Notes: generated by a model from the sequence alone, not told the origin. A DNA stretch of 64,000 nucleotides from Fragum whitleyi (GCA_948146395.1 OX411544.1:37654457-37718456), one strand, 5' to 3'. Counted from the first letter of the stretch, positions 34,980 to 46,750 are shown. Program-made: numbers and translations.

Positions 34980-36120
34980 TGAAAATTTAATGAAATTGGT
35001 CTGAAATTAATCGATGTGACAGAAGTGCACATGTTTGAGTCTCGCAACCATGGTATTTTCATATCAATATCATCATCTGTCTGTAAATCAAATGGAGAAA
35101 AATATTTATTTACTTTTCAGTCGAGTTAAAGCGAAAATCATGAAATATGAATGTCATGTTTTAAAAGCCTTTCATTATACATGCCTATGGCATTGAACAT
35201 CAAATAATAGTCTGTACATATCTAATTTCTGTTCAGAGGAATTATCTCTGGATCCTTATTAACAGAGATCTCGCTAGAAGCATCTTCTTGAACCCCCATA
35301 AGTTAGCTTCGTAAGTCTTGTTTAGAAATAATCAAATAAGCCTTATTTTTTTATTTCTTCTCCTTGCTCTTTCTTTGGTTTTTATCGCACAATTGTCCAG
35401 ATATTATAATGAAGCTTTTCGTGAATACATGTATATTATTCTAAAAAGAGGCATCAAATGTACATTCAATCTGTGCTACCTATTTTGCTTAAAATGTAAT
35501 AATACACTCTGAAGTATATTTTAACTTGGTGTGCATGTTATAGCAGGGCCCTTAATGATGTTAGAAAAACCTTTTAAATCTAGTTAGATATTGTTTGCAA
35601 ACAGAAACATAATTTTAAAGAATATAATTAATTGATGAAAATCATATCAATTGCGGCCTACTTTGATGCTTTGCATCAAAATTTTGTATGCATTTTTAGT
35701 ATACCCGATATACCTGTAGAAATGCACTAATCTTCTGTGTCTGAGTTCAGTTTTGAAAATAGACCTTTACCTATTTATGATTGTCACCATCTCAAAAGTT
35801 TTCGTAAAGACTACTTAATCAGGAAAATCTCACAAGGTTTCCGATAATTTCATCAATTCTTATACACCAAATACGTTACAATAGGGAAATTGTCGCTTTT
35901 AGCAAATGTGCCGCTAAAATATATAAAGATATAAAAGGAATAAATATATGAATTTAACCAGATGTCTACTTTCAAATATATTGTGATATCACTTGGGACC
36001 AAAACTAACTGAAAAGAAGTGTTTCCATTATTCATTTGAAAAAAAATAGGTCTCTCTTGCTTTTTGATGAAAGATTTTACATCAAATATAATCATCGGTG
36101 ACCGTGCGATTTTAAAAAAT
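34980..36120. other. AT-rich non-coding stretch
   Basis: No gene. The 64-codon frame at 35318-35512 is hydrophobic but has no other support. Confidence 0.5.
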
Positions 36121-36129
36121 ATTTGAGGG

Positions 36130-36545
36130 GGAACATACCTTAATGAGACCTTACGGTCCCCGTGCGATATCACAAGGTAATCGCGAGATTCCCGTGCGGA
36201 GATCGTACGGGTTCCGCACGGATATCGAGAGGATGTCGTGCGGTCATCGCACGATTCTACGGGTTTTATTTTGGATGTTTGATAGTTAAGATATCGTACG
36301 ATTTCCGCGCGATCATCGCAAGGCTTCCGTGCGGCGACCGTGCGGTGTCTGCTCAAGGCTACGAGCTTGCGATTTTTAGAAATGTGTATAACATATTTTT
36401 AAACGAGATAGCAGGTGTCTGCGGTGCCCGTAAGACCGCGCGATGATCGCACGGGCACCGTATGTCTCCGCACGGGCACCGCACGATTTTATGCTTACGG
36501 CGATATACGGGCGCCGTACGGGCTCCGTAGGCCAAATGTAAACGA
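36130..36545. repeat. GC-rich degenerate array of GTGCGGTNATCGCACG units
   Basis: A roughly 400-base GC-rich island in AT-rich DNA, made of short, partly palindromic units of about 11-22 bases such as CCGTGCGGAGATCGTACGG and CCGCGCGATCATCGCAAGG, interrupted by AT-rich spacers. Both strands have arginine-rich open frames simply because the units lack stops. I read it as satellite-like, not coding. Confidence 0.65.
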
Positions 36546-36599
36546 GGCTTTAACTGTAGTATTGTTAGTCGCAATTTTTAACCTGAAAATCCCTCTTTG

Positions 36600-36795
36600 A
36601 AGAGTGCGCAGACCGACTAGGGTCGAAACTTTTAGTACTTTGCTTATTTTCTGAATCTAGTATGAATAATATACCTTCCCGCGAAATAATTTTTGATTTG
36701 CGACCTCTGGTTGATCTATGCTGAACCGAATCTCTTTTTAAAATGTTTGTTTTACAGAGTTCCAAGATGGTCCCTTTTCGCCTGACTGGTCTCAA
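36600..36795. mobile_element. GTGACCCGTCACGCGAAAA element, copy 3 (right half)
   Basis: It starts at the inner CGACTAGGGTCGAAACTTTT and matches 18405-18590 through TTTTCTGAATCTAG, AAAATGTTTGTTTTAC and the terminus GATGGTCCCTTTTCGC. The left half is missing. Confidence 0.7.
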
Positions 36796-37001
36796 ATATA
36801 ATACGGTACAAGTTATAGCCCTCTAAATATTTCGAAGCTGTTGCCGATTTGGCTATGCTTAGCAAAGACCTAATATTAATTAAGATCGCGACTTAATCTG
36901 TAAAGATGTCATTAGGTTGTGGTTAGGTGACAGGACGGAGGAAAAACTTATATGAAATCTGCAAGCATAATTATACAGATGCATATAACTCACATATATG
37001 T

Positions 37002-37237
37002 GAGCCTGTGCGTGACAATCCCAACAATTTGACACCTTCTTGAGGTATAAATATTAAGAAGCCCAGATAGTAACATAGTGTAAAGCTCAAGAAATTTGTA
37101 TTATTATCTACAGATAGTTCTATACCTTATTTATCTTCAAATCGCATTGTGAAGACTCTGGTCAGACTGTTCGGTTTGCGGACGAGAGTCTTTGCCTAGC
37201 ACAATTTAAAATCGCTGGAATGTCACGCACAGGTTCA
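37002..37237. mobile_element. GAGCCTGTGCGTGACA TIR element, copy 1
   Basis: The left end GAGCCTGTGCGTGACAATCC and the right end CTGGAATGTCACGCACAGGTTC are inverted copies. The inner part holds GACTCTGGTCAGACTGTTCG and GGACGAGAGTCTTTGCCTAG. Relatives are at 42892-43133, 55515-55753 and 62109-62245. Non-coding; no clear target duplication. Confidence 0.75.
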
Positions 37238-37469
37238 TTTGCTAAAACTTATTGAAATGTATTACTGTTACGTGTACGTCCTAAAAAGAGAGCTTTATCT
37301 TAAATTTTCGGAAAGGTATTGCGCAAACGAATTCGAGCAAAATTCAACAATTTAAGAAAAACGTTGAAATACTTCGTGCTTATTAACAATTTATCAAAGA
37401 GTATAATAATAGCTGAAAGTCTGAAATTCAAATGATCGATACTATAAATCAGTATATATTTATTAAACT

Positions 37470-37670
37470 TTGTAGAGGTCCCGAGTTCGATTTCCGGGAG
37501 CAACTATCGATCTTGGTTCTTTCCTCGGCCCAAAAGTTCGGCGCGAGTACTTGTTCATTTCTAGGAAAAAGACTCGAGAGCAATGCATCTTAGTTGTAAG
37601 AACCAGTGTCCAAATCGATGTAAAATAAATCGGTTTAAACCAGATACTAGATATAGTATTACGTGCCAAG
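37470..37670 (+). repeat. Sequence with a tRNA-like B box
   Basis: GAGTTCGATTTCCGGG at about 37482 resembles a pol III B box, preceded by AGAGGTCC as in SINE heads. No A box and no second copy of the body are seen in the window. A remnant of another SINE family is possible. Confidence 0.25.
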
Positions 37671-37735
37671 AAATTTTGAATTGGGTTGTGTGGTTACTGG
37701 TAATTTTAGAGATTGTTCCATGTGGTCCAGTAATG

Positions 37736-39697
37736 TCAAATGTTGGTAGAATCTATTGGAAAACTAACGTTAATAAAACCACTGTCACTACTTTCAGCAT
37801 TTGAACTGATCGCCCCATTGTAAAGACCAAGGTCGTCTGCTCGTCGATTGATATGTTGCCTCCCTTGTGAGTAAATTCGCTCTCTGTTTTTTTTCCTACG
37901 ATAAATGATGAATCGGCTAATGAAAAAGGCAGCCAAAGAAAGAAGTATAATAACTCCTGTTACAGTGGCACCTAGAAGATACTGAGGGCCTTGGGATTTT
38001 TTTTCCGGTGCTAAGTTAGCACACACATTGTACGAATTCACCTCGAAGCCCCCCAAACAACCCGTAGTACATATACCTGTATCCTGTTGACACAACGAAT
38101 CTTTACAGTTTTGGCAGGTAACATTACAAAATGGACCAAAATTTCCCACTACACAGCCGTGCAAGCAGACACCTTGTCTATTACAAATCGCATTATTCGG
38201 ATTATCGCGGTAAAGCATGCACTGAGTGCTACAAGGTATTTCACAATCTTGACCATACGCGTGACCAAAACACGTAACACAGTAGCCAGTTGATTTCTGA
38301 CATGCACCGTGACATTTTGTACCACAGACATTGTTACAGTTTTTACCCCAACGTCCTTGTACACAGCCTTCACAATGACCGTCTTCCATATTACATTTAG
38401 GCTGGCTACCCTCGCCAATACACGAGTTTGAGTCGCAAATGTTTTCACAAAGTCCTCCCCAATGGTTTTGTCGACACGAATAACAAAAACCAGTATTCAT
38501 TTGGCATGTTTGACCCTCACAGTTGGTTGGACAAGAATCGTTACAATAATTGCCCCAAAAGCCCACTTTACAAGTGTGACAAAAACCCGTTTCTTTATCA
38601 CAGGAATTGCCCAGACAATTTGTAGGACAAGAGGAATAACAGTTGCCTCCCCAGTAGGTTGGTAAACAGAACATACATGTTTTACTTTCTCTGTCACACA
38701 TCTCACAATTAATGTCACATGGCATGTCACATCTGGCACCATAGGTACCGTTCTTGCATTGTTCACAGTACCCCGTTTCAAAATCACAATCTAAAGTGCA
38801 ATTTTCACATTTAAAATCACAATTTGGTCCGTATTTTCTGCTTCCTTTTCTACATTTGATACAGGTTCCATTAATAAAGCAAGAGTCGCAACTACTAGGA
38901 CACGGCTGTTCACAGTGTACACCAATGTACTGATTATCTTTACAACCAGTGCATTCACATGTCAGTTTGTCACACATTGAATTGTCACATCGAGCAACAT
39001 TAGGACAAGTCTTTTCACAATTTTCACCACAATATCCTTTATAACAATGCGTACAGTTTCCAGTAATTTGATCACATAGGCATCCATGTTCACACTGTTC
39101 GGTGCAATTAAGGCCCCAGTGTCCATCCATACATTTATAGCAATTACCAGTCGCTTTATTACATTCATCGTCACAGTGAAGCGGACAACTCAAATTACAG
39201 AAGGTACCATGATAATCCTTATGACAGAAGTTGCAAGCACCAGATTCTCTTTTACAGTAAAGGCACCCGCTTGAACACGTCTTGTTACAATAAGAACCGA
39301 AATATCCAGGGAAACACCCATTCACGCAATGTCCTTCCTTTTGGTCACAACCGTCTTGATCACAATGTCCTGGACAAGGTTTAGTACAACTATCCGTCCA
39401 GTATTCTCCTCTGCATCTTTCACAAGCTCCTGTAAACTGGTCACAAACATCTCGACAATAAGCACTGCAGCTATTATTACAATACCTTCCCCAAAATCCG
39501 TCAAAACAAGCGTTGCATGTCCCGTCTCCTGGATGACAGCGTGCTTCTTGACAATTTCTTGGACAGGATAAAGTACAGTTTTCTCCATAGTGTCCACTAT
39601 GACAAGCCGAAGAATTAACTATAGCTGTAATAGCTAATATAATAAATGCATTACACGTCACAACATTTGTTGTAAACATGGTTGATATGCGGAGCAT
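37736..39697 (-). CDS. EGF-repeat receptor (Draper/MEGF10/SREC-like), intact paralogue
   Basis: An uninterrupted 653-codon frame. The ATG at 39697 is the first; a second at 39679 gives a cleaner signal peptide (TTNVVTCNAFIILAITAIV) and may be the true start. Tandem EGF-like units fill residues 32-560, aligning unit for unit with the + strand gene except for three fewer units near the middle. A transmembrane helix spans about 573-599, then YRRKKN and a tail of about 54 residues with SDSGFINV, shared with SSSGFVNV in the paralogue. It lacks a YxxL tail. By family resemblance it would bind ligands or particles at the cell surface; the ligand is unknown. No introns are seen. It lies convergent to its paralogue. 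Confidence 0.92.
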   Translation of the reverse strand: MLRISTMFTTNVVTCNAFIILAITAIVNSSACHSGHYGENCTLSCPRNCQEARCHPGDGTCNACFDGFWGRYCNNSCSAYCRDVCDQFTGACERCRGEYWTDSCTKPCPGHCDQDGCDQKEGHCVNGCFPGYFGSYCNKTCSSGCLYCKRESGACNFCHKDYHGTFCNLSCPLHCDDECNKATGNCYKCMDGHWGLNCTEQCEHGCLCDQITGNCTHCYKGYCGENCEKTCPNVARCDNSMCDKLTCECTGCKDNQYIGVHCEQPCPSSCDSCFINGTCIKCRKGSRKYGPNCDFKCENCTLDCDFETGYCEQCKNGTYGARCDMPCDINCEMCDRESKTCMFCLPTYWGGNCYSSCPTNCLGNSCDKETGFCHTCKVGFWGNYCNDSCPTNCEGQTCQMNTGFCYSCRQNHWGGLCENICDSNSCIGEGSQPKCNMEDGHCEGCVQGRWGKNCNNVCGTKCHGACQKSTGYCVTCFGHAYGQDCEIPCSTQCMLYRDNPNNAICNRQGVCLHGCVVGNFGPFCNVTCQNCKDSLCQQDTGICTTGCLGGFEVNSYNVCANLAPEKKSQGPQYLLGATVTGVIILLSLAAFFISRFIIYRRKKNRERIYSQGRQHINRRADDLGLYNGAISSNAESSDSGFINVSFPIDSTNI

Positions 39698-40026
39698 ACG
39701 GACAATATTTCAGAATACCATTTAAGTGTTTATGAGGTCCAGTAGCTTTTTTTAAATTAATTTCGGAGAAAAAACATCATTTTTCACAATAATAATTCTC
39801 ACAATAAAATATTCTCTTCTATACTATTCCAGTGTTTACATGAGATTTTAAACCGAAATAAGATATAGGCTACATCATCCGTTCTTATCAAGATCTGTAT
39901 GAAATTGATACTCCTTTTCAAATTTCGAGGGGTGATACAGCAATGAGTACAATTGGTCTATGACGGGTATGTAAAAATGATAAAGATCTGTTCAATTTAT
40001 CATGTTTTCTAAAACATGTTTTCAAA
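39698..40026. other. 5' flank of the - strand receptor
   Basis: AT-rich, presumably holding the promoter. I see no convincing TATA box or other element. Confidence 0.4.
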
Positions 40027-40027
40027 C

Positions 40028-40606
40028 ACTCCTCAAAACTCCTAAGCGGCCACTTGCATTTTTTGGTAATATGTTATATATGCTGCATGGTTTTAACTCG
40101 TTTTCACTGGATTTACGTAGCCAAGTTATTAATGAAGTCAACAAGCAAAAGAGAAGCAAAGAAATTCAACAAGAATTGATTTAAAATTAAACGCATGTAG
40201 GAGTACCCTCGATTTCAAAGTTAACATTGGTGGGTGGGGTTTTGACATTTCTTATTAGATTAACGAAAAAAGTAAAGAGATGTGGCATTTCTCTAAATCT
40301 TTAGAAGTCTACAGATGTTCTACCACTGATATCAGTACATAGCATTAATTAGATTTGCGTTTTTCAAATGTCGAAAAATTCAAAATTCTCTAAGAAATGC
40401 CATTTTTGTGACTTTTGAAGTTGACGGTACAGGTATTTGATTACGTCCTTAGGACTTCCTGAAACATGAGTTTACAAACACATTAGGCAGGATGATGGCT
40501 GAATTACCGCTCTTTTAAAAGGCAAAGGTCACAAATCAAAACAGAAGCGGAAAATATGTGAAAAATGGAGAAATGCATGGTGGCCGCTTAGAACTTTTGA
40601 GTAGTC
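40028..40606. mobile_element. ~580-bp TIR element, CTAAGCGGCCAC family
   Basis: CTCAAAACTCCTAAGCGGCC at the left and GGCCGCTTAGAACTTTTGAG at the right are inverted copies. The interior has no transposase. The terminus matches one end of the element at 56335-57206 (TCAAAACTTCTAACCGGCCA). Confidence 0.75.
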
Positions 40607-41632
40607 TATTAGTCGTACTTAACTTGATACAAATTTATACGGAGCTGATATGAAACAAATCATATCTCTAAAAATTGTTTGGAAAGGGTTTTTTTTCAAA
40701 TACCACTCAGCACGATTCACATAATATAATATCCAATGGTATAATGACATGGCATGAACACCAAATAACTAATGCTTTGAAAATATGTCATGATCTTGAT
40801 CTTTCACCGACTCATTTATCTCAGATAATTGAGGAAAATGAGTATAAAGTTTAAAATCGAACCTTTTTAAGCGGTACCGGATATTACAAAAGGTCGGGCC
40901 TCGTAAATCTATGTAGACTAGTTTTCTGGAAATCAAAACATGTCAAAACCCAAGTGATTTCCACTATATTTCCTGTAATAAAGGCACTGTTGATCATGAT
41001 TTACGTTAATAAAATGATGTCTATTGAACAATTGTGCAAATGTGTTCCTCCCGCCTAGACGTATATGATCTAAGCGTGGCACTGCCTAATCACTGTTTGT
41101 TGCAAATGCATCATATAATAGTCAATCAAAAATAACCCGCTACATTTGAGTTTTTAATGACCCGTCTTCGAAAAAGTTTCCCTAAGAATCCCAACCAACA
41201 GAAATTGCCGACGAAGAATTATTTGTCCCTGGTTAATTTTGGTGACGTATTAATATCTATGTTGTTTGTGTTTCTATAGTCAACTTTCCTTTATACAAAT
41301 TTCTGAATCAACCCTCGTAAACGTTGTTTATTTTTTTATTTTTCAGGTATAAATTTTAGAGAACGGCCCTTTGAAAAACGATACATTTATATATTTATTC
41401 ACGGATGAGGAAGTAGATGCATCACCACACTGTCTGTCTTTTGTGTCTCGTGCTTCAATCTTAAAGGTTTTTATCATGCAATGAAGCCTGTGTTGACCTG
41501 ATATCGCCTGACTGATAACATAACATGATATCAGACAGTCTATTTTTAGAAAAAAATGCATAAACTTTCACATAAATTTCTTGTATTTTTAAAGGCTTAT
41601 TATAATTAAGTGCTGATTGCATTATAAATAGC
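40607..41632. other. AT-rich non-coding stretch
   Basis: No gene recognised; the open frames at 41343-41561 and 41461-41703 (-) lie in foldback sequence. Confidence 0.45.
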
Positions 41633-41772
41633 ATAACATGTAAGTGTCTTAAAATATCAATGTTATCTGGTCTCGGCTGCGAAAAATTATCATGACTCGG
41701 CAAAGCCTCGTCCTGATAAATTCTCCCAACCTCGACCAGATAACATTGATATTTTAAGACACTAAAATGTTA
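41633..41772. repeat. 140-bp palindrome with a CTCGGC...GCCTCG centre
   Basis: Arms of about 38 bases (TAAGTGTCTTAAAATATCAA then TGTTATCTGGTC) are near-perfect inverted copies. The roughly 65-base centre holds TCTCGGCTGCG and CTCGGCAAAGCCTCG. A decayed left half of a relative is at 43868-43950. Non-coding foldback element. Confidence 0.85.
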
Positions 41773-42890
41773 TTCTGTATTTTCCGGAAAACACACCACA
41801 TGTGCTATAAATATACATGTGTAGTGCGGTCTAAATTGCATCAGCAGCAACTGTACTCAGCAAGCAGCTTATCTAAAGTAAGGACCCACTGAATTCCCAA
41901 TTGAATCAATTGCCTTCTATTGCAAGTACTTTTGAATGTCCCTTGGGCGCTTTTTAAAATTGAAACCTTGTCATTAGGACTTTTCCTATGAAATAAGTTG
42001 GAATGCCATTAAATATCGAAAACAGTTTCCCCATGATGAGAAAAACATCTAGGGCAATTTTGACAAAGATTTGGTCAATATCGTGACATCGATTGATAAC
42101 AAGGAATTTGTTATTAAGACTCTATTTAGGCCATATACTTAAAGACATGGTCCGATTAACTTTAGATAACACAATCCTGAAATTCGGAATTCACATTACT
42201 TTTTTCTCTATTTCTTAGGACTAATTTTTCTGACAGTATTAGTTTTAAACTATCTTTATTTAGATTTTTACAATATTATGTTCGTATTTCTACTTTGAAA
42301 CCAATAATTAATGCGATGTATTTTGTTATGTTGGCGTTTTATCCTATATTTTTCTTTGTATTTTTAAAAATACCACTTGTTTTCTACAGCAGTAGACTTC
42401 CAGAAAAAACTTGTTACAATACAAAATCCGTAATTCACGCTTGGTGCAACACGAGAAAAGTATGCGTACATAATCTTTAACAATATTCAAATTTTAATAA
42501 TACATGTTTAAGGACACATGATTTGTCAAAACTTAATAAGTAACATTTCATTGAGTTTGGAAGTATGGTCGTAAGACAGTAAGTGGTTGTGGATGACAGA
42601 TTACTTCCTTTTTTTTCGGGAAAATCCAGAGTTGAATATGTAATCCAGTTGGGGACTCACGGTAGTATACTGAAAAGTACCTTATCCCAGATCCTGTATA
42701 CCACCATTGAACAGTCTAAGCAATTCAAAGTGATTGATTTCTCATGCTAAAAGAACGATATGATCCAGATTTTAAACTATCCATAGTTTAGATGTGGAGA
42801 GTGTGGATGCAGGTAACTTGAAGTCCAATCTGCGCCTCACGCCCTGCAATCATAAATAATTTTAGAACAGATGTAACAGGGTAAAGAAAG
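41773..42890. other. AT-rich non-coding stretch
   Basis: No gene or matched repeat. A 61-codon frame at 42295-42480 is unsupported. Confidence 0.5.
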
Positions 42891-42891
42891 A

Positions 42892-43133
42892 TGAGGCAGT
42901 GCGTGACATTTCCAACAATTTGAGATGTGGTTGAAGAACCAAAATTAATCAACCTTGACTGCCTCGTAGTATAATGCCTGGCTTTCTAAAAACAGGCATG
43001 GACATTATCTTTCTACAAAGCGCAAAGTGGACCCTGAGACCCAAAGACCCTGGTAGAATTTGATGCACAATTTTTGCCAGAGTCTTTGCTTGGCGCACGT
43101 TTGAAATTGTTGAAATGACACACACAGGCTCAC
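42892..43133. mobile_element. GAGCCTGTGCGTGACA TIR element, copy 2
   Basis: The left end GAGGCAGTGCGTGACATTTC continues into CAACAATTTGAG, and the right end is GAAATGACACACACAGGCTC. The inner AGAGTCTTTGCTTGGCGCA matches copy 1. Confidence 0.7.
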
Positions 43134-43559
43134 ACAGTAATTCTCAAACGCAAAAAAAAACAAGTTGTAGATCTATTAAATTGATAATGGTAATGACCAT
43201 GTTACATAATCAATATGGAGAGAGATAATAATGGACCTCGCATTACATTAACATAAACATTTAGACCTATAAATACAAACCGGTGGATCTTTTTAAGTAG
43301 CCTCATCCAGCGAGAATGATTGAATATCAAACAAAAGAAAGACGAAATTTCAGCTTAAAATAGCTGATGCTCTTACCAACACATACCTGTCTTAATCTTT
43401 AATATTTATCCTGTGTGTGTTTTTTTACCACTCAATTATCTAATAGTTCTATTTCCTATCTTTTCAACCACGAATATAACAGTGGATAACCTTGATTATT
43501 CTCCGACAATGACCTCGGTCTATATAACACCAGAAAACGAATTAACTTAATTTTCCTTA

Positions 43560-43702
43560 CTTAAACAAAACAATCCTGTCATAATTTTCCTTCATGAAAC
43601 TCATTTCACTCCGGATATCAAAAAATCTGTCCGCTCCGAATGGAATGAAAATTGCTATTTTAGTCTTGGACGGACAAATGCTTGAGGGGTTGATATTTTT
43701 AG
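43560..43702 (+). pseudogene. LINE endonuclease fragment
   Basis: With one stop, the frame reads LKQNNPVIIFLHETHFTPDI followed by KKSVRSEWNENCYFSLGRTN. This carries the LxETH signature of the EEP endonuclease of L1/I-like LINEs. It ends abruptly where a GCCACTGG hairpin begins, so another repeat probably inserted here. The reverse-transcriptase fragment at 44320-44545 may be the other side of the same element. Confidence 0.65.
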
Positions 43703-43703
43703 T

Positions 43704-43760
43704 GCCACTGGACTAAGTCCAGCGGAGCTTTTATCGTGCCCTGGTGTTCATCGGTAGAAT
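43704..43760. repeat. Head of a type 1-like modular repeat
   Basis: GCCACTGGACTAAGTCCAGCGGAGC can fold as a hairpin and matches the CCACTGG terminus of type 1 repeats. The GTCCGTCC run is absent. Confidence 0.5.
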
Positions 43761-43867
43761 GTAGATTTTGATAAACAGTCCTATTTATTTTTATCGCGAA
43801 CAAGAATTTTTAATTTTCGAATGAATTTCTTTTCTTATAAAGTTTCTTTTTTATCCCTGAAAGATAA

Positions 43868-43955
43868 TAGCATTATAAATAGAATCATATGTAAGTTTCT
43901 TAAAATTTCGAATGCAATCTGGTCTCGGCTGCGAGAAATTTGATCTCGGCTGTTT
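43868..43955. repeat. Decayed left half of the 41633 palindrome family
   Basis: CATTATAAATAGAATCATATGTAAGTTTCTTAAAATTTC and CAATCTGGTCTCGGCTGCGA (each read separately) correspond to the left arm and centre at 41620-41680. No right arm follows; a T-rich run begins at 43950. Confidence 0.6.
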
Positions 43956-44319
43956 TTTTTTTTTTTTTTTATTTTTATTTGATTATTTCTTATTATTTTA
44001 TTTTTTGCTGTGAGGTTTTACCATCTCCTGTTCCAAGCACCGCTGATCTCCAAATTCAAAATTCGATATAGCATCAAAACGTATTTGGGGCAAGCCTGGC
44101 AGGAACGACTTGTTTTGAAGATAAATTTTATGAATGGACTATTTTGTATTATAAATCTGGAACTTACTGCTTAAAGAGCGTTTTTGTTGTGTCCGTGGTT
44201 GTTCAAGAGCATTCTGTGAGATTTTTTACTCCTGTTTGATACTTGACAAGTACCGATTTTGCGATATCGCTTAAAAAACCTTACATCACTTCAGAAGATC
44301 AAACGGGGTAAATTAAGAA

Positions 44320-44545
44320 AAGAAACATAGGGGATAATATATTACTGGAGTCGTAAATGACATGAAACACTGTGTAGATGATAAAATCCCAGTACATTTA
44401 ATGCTAATACACTTTTATAAAGCTTTTGAATCATTATCATTTAAATTTATAAAGAACGAAGCCCTTTTTTTTCATTTAATTTTAAATAGTCAATTTAACA
44501 GTGGATCAGACTATTCGAGTTTAATCTTATTTTAAGACAAGCAAA
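44320..44545 (+). pseudogene. LINE reverse-transcriptase fragment
   Basis: IGDNILLE is followed, after a frameshift, by VNDMKHCVDDKIPVHLMLIH and FYKAFESLSFKFIKN. This corresponds to the reverse-transcriptase block with DFEKAFDSLSW in L1/I-like LINEs. The aspartate of the DFxKAFD motif has become histidine. No flanking conserved blocks are in frame. Confidence 0.6.
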
Positions 44546-44872
44546 GGCGTTTGTTTAAAAGATAAATATTAAACTTTCTTAATGCGTTATTCAACCTGTT
44601 ATATATATTTCGTACAAATGGCACGAGAACCTTACAGTAAAAATTTGATTTCACGGCTCACCGCGCAAAATCTACCTATATTAAACAGCTGTCACCACCC
44701 CCAGTGCTTAAGAGCGGAAGATGCGAAAATTTTAACTATAACTAGAAAGAAAAAACATTATTTTGAAACCGTTTTATTCTTAAAATTAATTTTTGGAATG
44801 GTATTAAGCTAAAAATTAAGGTATCAACAATTACAAAACATTTATACAAACGCATTTTAATGTAACTGAGGA

Positions 44873-44912
44873 AAACGTTGGTCCATACAGAGGACGAGCG
44901 GACTATATCAGC
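44873..44912. mobile_element. Solo right end of the TAGTCCG TIR element
   Basis: AACGTTGGTCCATACAGAGG then GAGCGGACTATA matches the right end at 6495-6530 with changes in the middle. No left end was found. Confidence 0.55.
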
Positions 44913-44914
44913 TT

Positions 44915-46750
44915 TCCTCATTAAATTCTGTTTTGACTTATAACAAGAGCTTTGCGGGGTATCACGACACCGAAATGGTCCCATATAATAAAATCAAAGT
45001 GCTGTCAGCACTGTAAATCGTACATCATTGAGAGGCTGGGATAGTGCAATAGTTCGCCAATCAAAAGGGCTCAAATTTGGACAATAAAAGTTGGTAAAAT
45101 CTTTAAATTTGTGAGTTTTTTGTCTTAACACTCCATCTTTTCGAGGACATCGCCAGCCCATCCAACCTCGTGGGTCCGATTTTGAAAGTTTGCTGATTCG
45201 ATAGCCCTCTGCTAGTCTAAATTATTTCTTAGCAGATTTTTACGTTGTTATAATGAGCACGCGCAAAGCTAAAAGCTTGTCTGTTAATATTATTCCTCTC
45301 TCTATAGAGTTTAAAAGCCTGTTTAGCAACAAACATTTTTCATTAAACTATTTACAATTTTGATTACCAACATGTTTGTATTTCAAGCATTGGGTTTTCC
45401 AAAATACTGTAAAATGCATTTTCCCTCAAGAAACACGTGAAATCGCCAACTATGCTATTTATATCTTTTTTTCTGACAAATCGATTAAATCTAGCAGCAC
45501 TCTATGATTATTCATGAGTTGTTCTAAAAATAGATCGCTCTTGCTGCTATCCTAGGGGAAATTCAAATGGCAGCCCGAGAGACGCGTGAGATGATGTAAT
45601 AATCTAAAATTGACTGTAATATGCATGCGCAGAAAAGACATTCATGTGAACGGAGTTACCCACTGGTGGTAGTAAACAAGCTTCTCATTTACCGCTACAA
45701 TAATTAATTTACCATGAAATATCGTTATCCCATTAAGAAATGTGATAAACTCGTGCAAAATACTATATAAAATAAGAAAAAAAGTATTTGTTATTTAAAG
45801 TAATAGAGAATATTTATTTTTTTGTAATCGAATTGTTGTGCACTATTCTCGACGCCATTTTGGAACCCAAGTAACACCGACCCAGGATCAGAAGCGTCGA
45901 GGTTGAAAGGTTACAATGACATCACTAGAGTCGAAACCGAGGCCGTTTTGATAGAAACCCGGTGAACTCGGGTCGAAACCGAGTCCGATATGAACTTACC
46001 CCTATATCAGTTTATCGTATGTTTTTGTCGGTTTATTTGTTGTTGAATAATTTTTCTTCATACTCAAATTTGAATTTAATGAAAATAGGATTGGAGCGTG
46101 ATCAGAGTGCTCATTGAAATCAAATATTTCAAAATTACAAAATTATTTCTATTTGTTAACACATGCGAAAAAAAAAAGTAAACTTCCCACGCTCCCTGTT
46201 TGAGTGCAGACGACTATTGACTAATGATAAACAAGTTAATTGACACATTTCGAGCAGACGATGTCCATTTGCATCAATACCACGTGGTCTGAATTTACGC
46301 GTGGGTTTTGACCGAGTGATAATCATAACAGAATTTGATTGGTTGTCAGCCCTACAACTGGTAAATGACCGTTCGAGAAAGTTCAGAGCAGTAATATTGT
46401 AAGTGCTACAAATTAATTATACAGTTAACCTATTGTACGTTTCAACTCCTTTACTCAACCGAAAATCTTGTTATAAACACTGAAAATACTAACTGGTAAT
46501 TACTAAAAATTACATCAAATTTTGTATTAGCCTCTTCTCTATTTGTCGAAAAGTAAATAAGGTATAAACAAAGTTTGTAGATTGTGACTGAAAAGGCCGT
46601 TTCTTCGGTGTTTGTAAACACATAATTTGGTTTGAACACATTGCTCAGAAGATAATGGTAAAAATGTAGTGGGTCAAACAGACTGGATTTCTGGAAAACG
46701 GTAGATATAAATCTACTGCTTCGCAATACGATTTAATAAGAAAATAAAAA
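44915..46750. other. Non-coding stretch
   Basis: No gene recognised in 1.8 kb. Around 45895-45990 there are several phrases like GTCGAAACCGAG, as in a degenerate foldback. Confidence 0.45.

Noticed and set aside
36162..36446. Arginine-rich small protein
   Set aside because: Open on both strands because the short repeated unit lacks stop codons; no start context or domain.
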